NCBI GenBank assembly: GCA_025362415.1
Contig: JANYGM010000105.1
Location: forward strand, 1-6,975
Length of the DNA: 6,975 bases
Origin: a bacterium
Lineage (GTDB): Bacteria > Bacteroidota > Bacteroidia > Cytophagales > Thermonemataceae
Direction of reading: 5' to 3'
Part shown: piece by piece, positions 6,119 through 6,975 of the stretch
Position numbering within the stretch: position 1 is the first letter of the stretch
Layout: the number at the start of each line of letters is the position of its first letter
Translations under genes and position numbers: made by a program
Notes under the pieces: model-generated
What the model saw: the letters and a program-made list of their open reading frames with translations, nothing else
The model's database searches: none
Told to the model about the DNA's origin: nothing

Positions 6119-6287
6119 GTATTCAAGTCCAGAGGACTGGCATATTTATAGCAAATAGGTAAAAATGTATTCAGCTCCAGCGGAGCGGTACTAGCAAGGG
6201 CTAGTTTTATAAATATTTCGCTCTGCTGGAGCGAAATACAAATACAATGATACTTCTATAAATATGCCGTTCCGCTGGAACTAATAC
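6119..6287. repeat. Cluster of four dispersed stem-loop repeats, two in each orientation
   Basis: The unit reads GTATTCA, a small hairpin, then GGCATATTTATAG. Copy 1 (6119-6151, plus): stem AGTCC/GGACT, loop AGA. Copy 2 (6167-6188, plus): stem GCTCC/GGAGC, loop AGC, tail lost and replaced by a CTAGC/GCTAG hairpin at 6191-6204. Copy 3 (6208-6239, minus): stem GCTCC/AGAGC with one mismatch, extended by TTTC/GAAA. Copy 4 (6256-6287, minus): stem GTTCC/GGAAC, loop AGC. The stem changes are paired, so structure rather than sequence is kept. Copies 2 and 3 are also inverted with respect to each other and can form one long stem. I recall similar short CCAGMGG stem-loops with ATATTTATAG tails being scattered between genes in Bacteroidota, but cannot name a family. 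No protein gene is visible in this stretch. Confidence 0.75.
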
Positions 6288-6297
6288 AAATTTGTTT

Positions 6298-6328
6298 TCT
6301 GAAATCTTTCCCGTTTGCAGTATATTTG
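6298..6328 (+). promoter_or_regulatory. Candidate extra promoter upstream of the array
   Basis: TATATTTG at 6321-6328 is an exact TAnnTTTG -7 box. TCTG at 6298-6301 sits exactly 19 bases upstream as a one-mismatch -33 box. The flanks are unlike the tandem units, so if real it is an independent promoter reading into the array. Confidence 0.35.
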
Positions 6329-6370
6329 TTTTATTTCTGTAAAAATACTTGCAAATAAGTTTGGAGATTA

Positions 6371-6401
6371 TTTGGAAGTTAAAAAAGTATTTGTACCTTT
6401 G
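6371..6401 (+). promoter_or_regulatory. Tandem promoter 1
   Basis: -33 TTTG 6371-6374, 19-base spacer, -7 TACCTTTG 6394-6401. The predicted transcript start is near 6408. The spacer ends in GTATTTG, as in promoter 2. Confidence 0.75.
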
Positions 6402-6447
6402 CACTCCGAAATAAGTAGTAAAGAAATTTAAGTTTTGAAAGTAGTTC

Positions 6448-6480
6448 AGCTTTAAACTTTTTTTAAAAAAGTTTAAAGCT
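6448..6480. repeat. Perfect AT-rich palindrome in array unit 1
   Basis: The 16-base arms AGCTTTAAACTTTTTT (6448-6463) and AAAAAAGTTTAAAGCT (6465-6480) flank one central T. It directly precedes the -33 box of promoter 2. In later units the same place holds an imperfect version (left arm TTTAAAAG instead of TTTAAAC). It could be a weak terminator for the short transcript from promoter 1, or an A/T-tract UP element for promoter 2. Confidence 0.7.
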
Positions 6481-6482
6481 TA

Positions 6483-6513
6483 TTTGGAGATTAGAAAAGT
6501 ATTTGTACCTTTG
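6483..6513 (+). promoter_or_regulatory. Tandem promoter 2
   Basis: -33 TTTG 6483-6486, 19-base spacer, -7 TACCTTTG 6506-6513, followed by the shared CACTCCGAAATAA. The spacer carries a G (TTAGAAAAG) where the other units have A. Confidence 0.75.
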
Positions 6514-6595
6514 CACTCCGAAATAACAAGTAAGGGAATTAAAGCTTTGAAAATAGTTCAACTTTAAAAGTTTTTTGAAAAAAGTTTAAATTTTA

Positions 6596-6626
6596 TTTGG
6601 AAGTTAAAAAAGTATTCGTACCTTTG
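6596..6626 (+). promoter_or_regulatory. Tandem promoter 3
   Basis: -33 TTTG 6596-6599, 19-base spacer, -7 TACCTTTG 6619-6626. This is the first unit with the GTATTCG spacer end that marks units 3 to 6. Confidence 0.75.
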
Positions 6627-6709
6627 CACTCCGAAATAAGTAGTAAAGAAATTAAAGTTTTGAAATTAGTTCAACTTTAAAAGTTTTTTAAAAAAAAGTT
6701 TAAATTTTA

Positions 6710-6740
6710 TTTGGAGGTTAAAAAAGTATTCGTACCTTTG
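6710..6740 (+). promoter_or_regulatory. Tandem promoter 4
   Basis: -33 TTTG 6710-6713, 19-base spacer, -7 TACCTTTG 6733-6740, GTATTCG spacer end. Confidence 0.75.
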
Positions 6741-6822
6741 CACTCCGAAATAACGAGTAAAGAAATTAAAGTTTTGAAATTAGTTCAACTTTAAAAGTTT
6801 TTTAAAAAAAGTTTAAATTTTA

Positions 6823-6853
6823 TTTGGAGATTAAAAAAGTATTCGTACCTTTG
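6823..6853 (+). promoter_or_regulatory. Tandem promoter 5
   Basis: -33 TTTG 6823-6826, 19-base spacer, -7 TACCTTTG 6846-6853. The spacer is identical to that of promoter 6. Confidence 0.75.
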
Positions 6854-6936
6854 CACTCCGAAATAAGGAGTAAGGAAACTAAAGTTTTGAAATTAGTTCA
6901 GCTTTAAAAAATTTTTAAAAAAAAGTTTAAATTTTA

Positions 6937-6967
6937 TTTGGAGATTAAAAAAGTATTCGTACCTTTG
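6937..6967 (+). promoter_or_regulatory. Tandem promoter 6
   Basis: -33 TTTG 6937-6940, 19-base spacer, -7 TACCTTTG 6960-6967. The window ends 8 bases later, about where its transcript would begin, so the array may continue or the transcribed operon may start here. Confidence 0.75.
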
Positions 6968-6975
6968 CACTCCGA

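Larger units (their letters stand above)
6371..6975 (+). repeat. Tandem array of six promoter-bearing units, 112-114 bases each, running off the window end
   Basis: Units begin at TTTGG 6371, 6483, 6596, 6710, 6823 and 6937 (the last cut by the window end), giving periods of 112, 113, 114, 113 and 114. Each unit holds a complete Bacteroidota promoter, then GCACTCCGAAATAA, a five-to-seven-base variable patch, a conserved AAGTTTTGAAA and GTTCARCTTTAAA segment, and an AT-only inverted repeat leading to the next TTTG. A partial extra TTTGGAGATTA lies just before unit 1 (6360-6370). No open frame or RNA gene is seen inside. All promoters point right; family knowledge (multi-promoter rRNA operons; TTTGCACTCC-like starts before stable RNAs in Bacteroidota) suggests an rRNA or tRNA operon just beyond 6975, but it is not in view. 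Confidence 0.9.

Noticed and set aside
6207..6404. Minus-strand 65-residue frame
   Set aside because: It runs through two stem-loop repeats and the first tandem promoter on the opposite strand; the sequence is explained by the repeats (the SSR/PAERHIYRS-like peptide is translated repeat).
6371..6975. CRISPR-like or satellite interpretation of the tandem array
   Set aside because: The units are about 113 bases of near-complete identity without unique spacers, and each contains a full promoter, which explains the repeat better.
1..6975. tRNA, rRNA or known riboswitch inside the window
   Set aside because: No cloverleaf with a GTTCRA loop and paired acceptor stem, no rRNA signature sequence and no recognisable riboswitch core was found on either strand.

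Overview
The window looks like chromosomal DNA of a low-GC member of the Bacteroidota, probably a Cytophagales-type (Bernardetia/Flexibacter-like) bacterium. The assignment rests on the AT-rich composition, on repeated matches to the Bacteroidota housekeeping promoter (-33 TTTG, 19-base spacer, -7 TAnnTTTG), on the lack of clear Shine-Dalgarno sequences before the genes, and on a large ribonucleotide reductase subunit of the long, eukaryote-like class Ia type. The genus is a guess.

Layout. 1-142: a strong hairpin terminator (44-70) and a short TTCACAATT repeat close the minus-strand gene 143-2038. That gene encodes an exported, once-membrane-spanning coiled-coil protein with a long Glu/Ile/Thr/Asn-rich linker and C-terminal TPR repeats. 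2039-2282: a divergent intergenic region with candidate promoters in both directions. 2283-2532: a short, ATG-less reading frame that resembles the C-terminal tip of a polymorphic toxin. It is broken at an A7 run; in the +1 frame it continues to a stop that touches the ATG of the next gene. 2533-2895: a 120-residue soluble protein that fits an immunity partner. 3085-3408: a small three-helix membrane protein of unknown function. 3660-6032: nrdA, with all expected catalytic residues, no nrdB beside it, and a hairpin terminator at 6042-6074.

Non-coding structure is the most unusual part. Two composite elements of about 135 bases (2922-3060 and 3438-3571) sit exactly in the gaps before the small membrane gene and before nrdA. 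Each has an outer hairpin at both ends (arms GAAGTCAGGTG-like, loop TTTC or GAAA) and a shared centre (TTGTATTTTTC ... TAACAACG). A different stem-loop family, four copies in two orientations with covarying stems, fills 6119-6287. From 6371 to the window end there are six tandem 112-114 base units, each carrying the same full promoter with an identical 19-base spacer. All point right and out of the window, most likely toward a stable RNA (rRNA or tRNA) operon that is not visible here.

How the parts work together. nrdA supplies deoxyribonucleotides and appears to be its own transcription unit. The toxin-tip/immunity-like pair looks like an orphan remnant of a toxin locus. The remaining genes show no obvious pathway link. 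The six-promoter array is the best candidate for an unusual system in the window, followed by the frameshifted toxin/immunity module and the hairpin-bounded composite elements.
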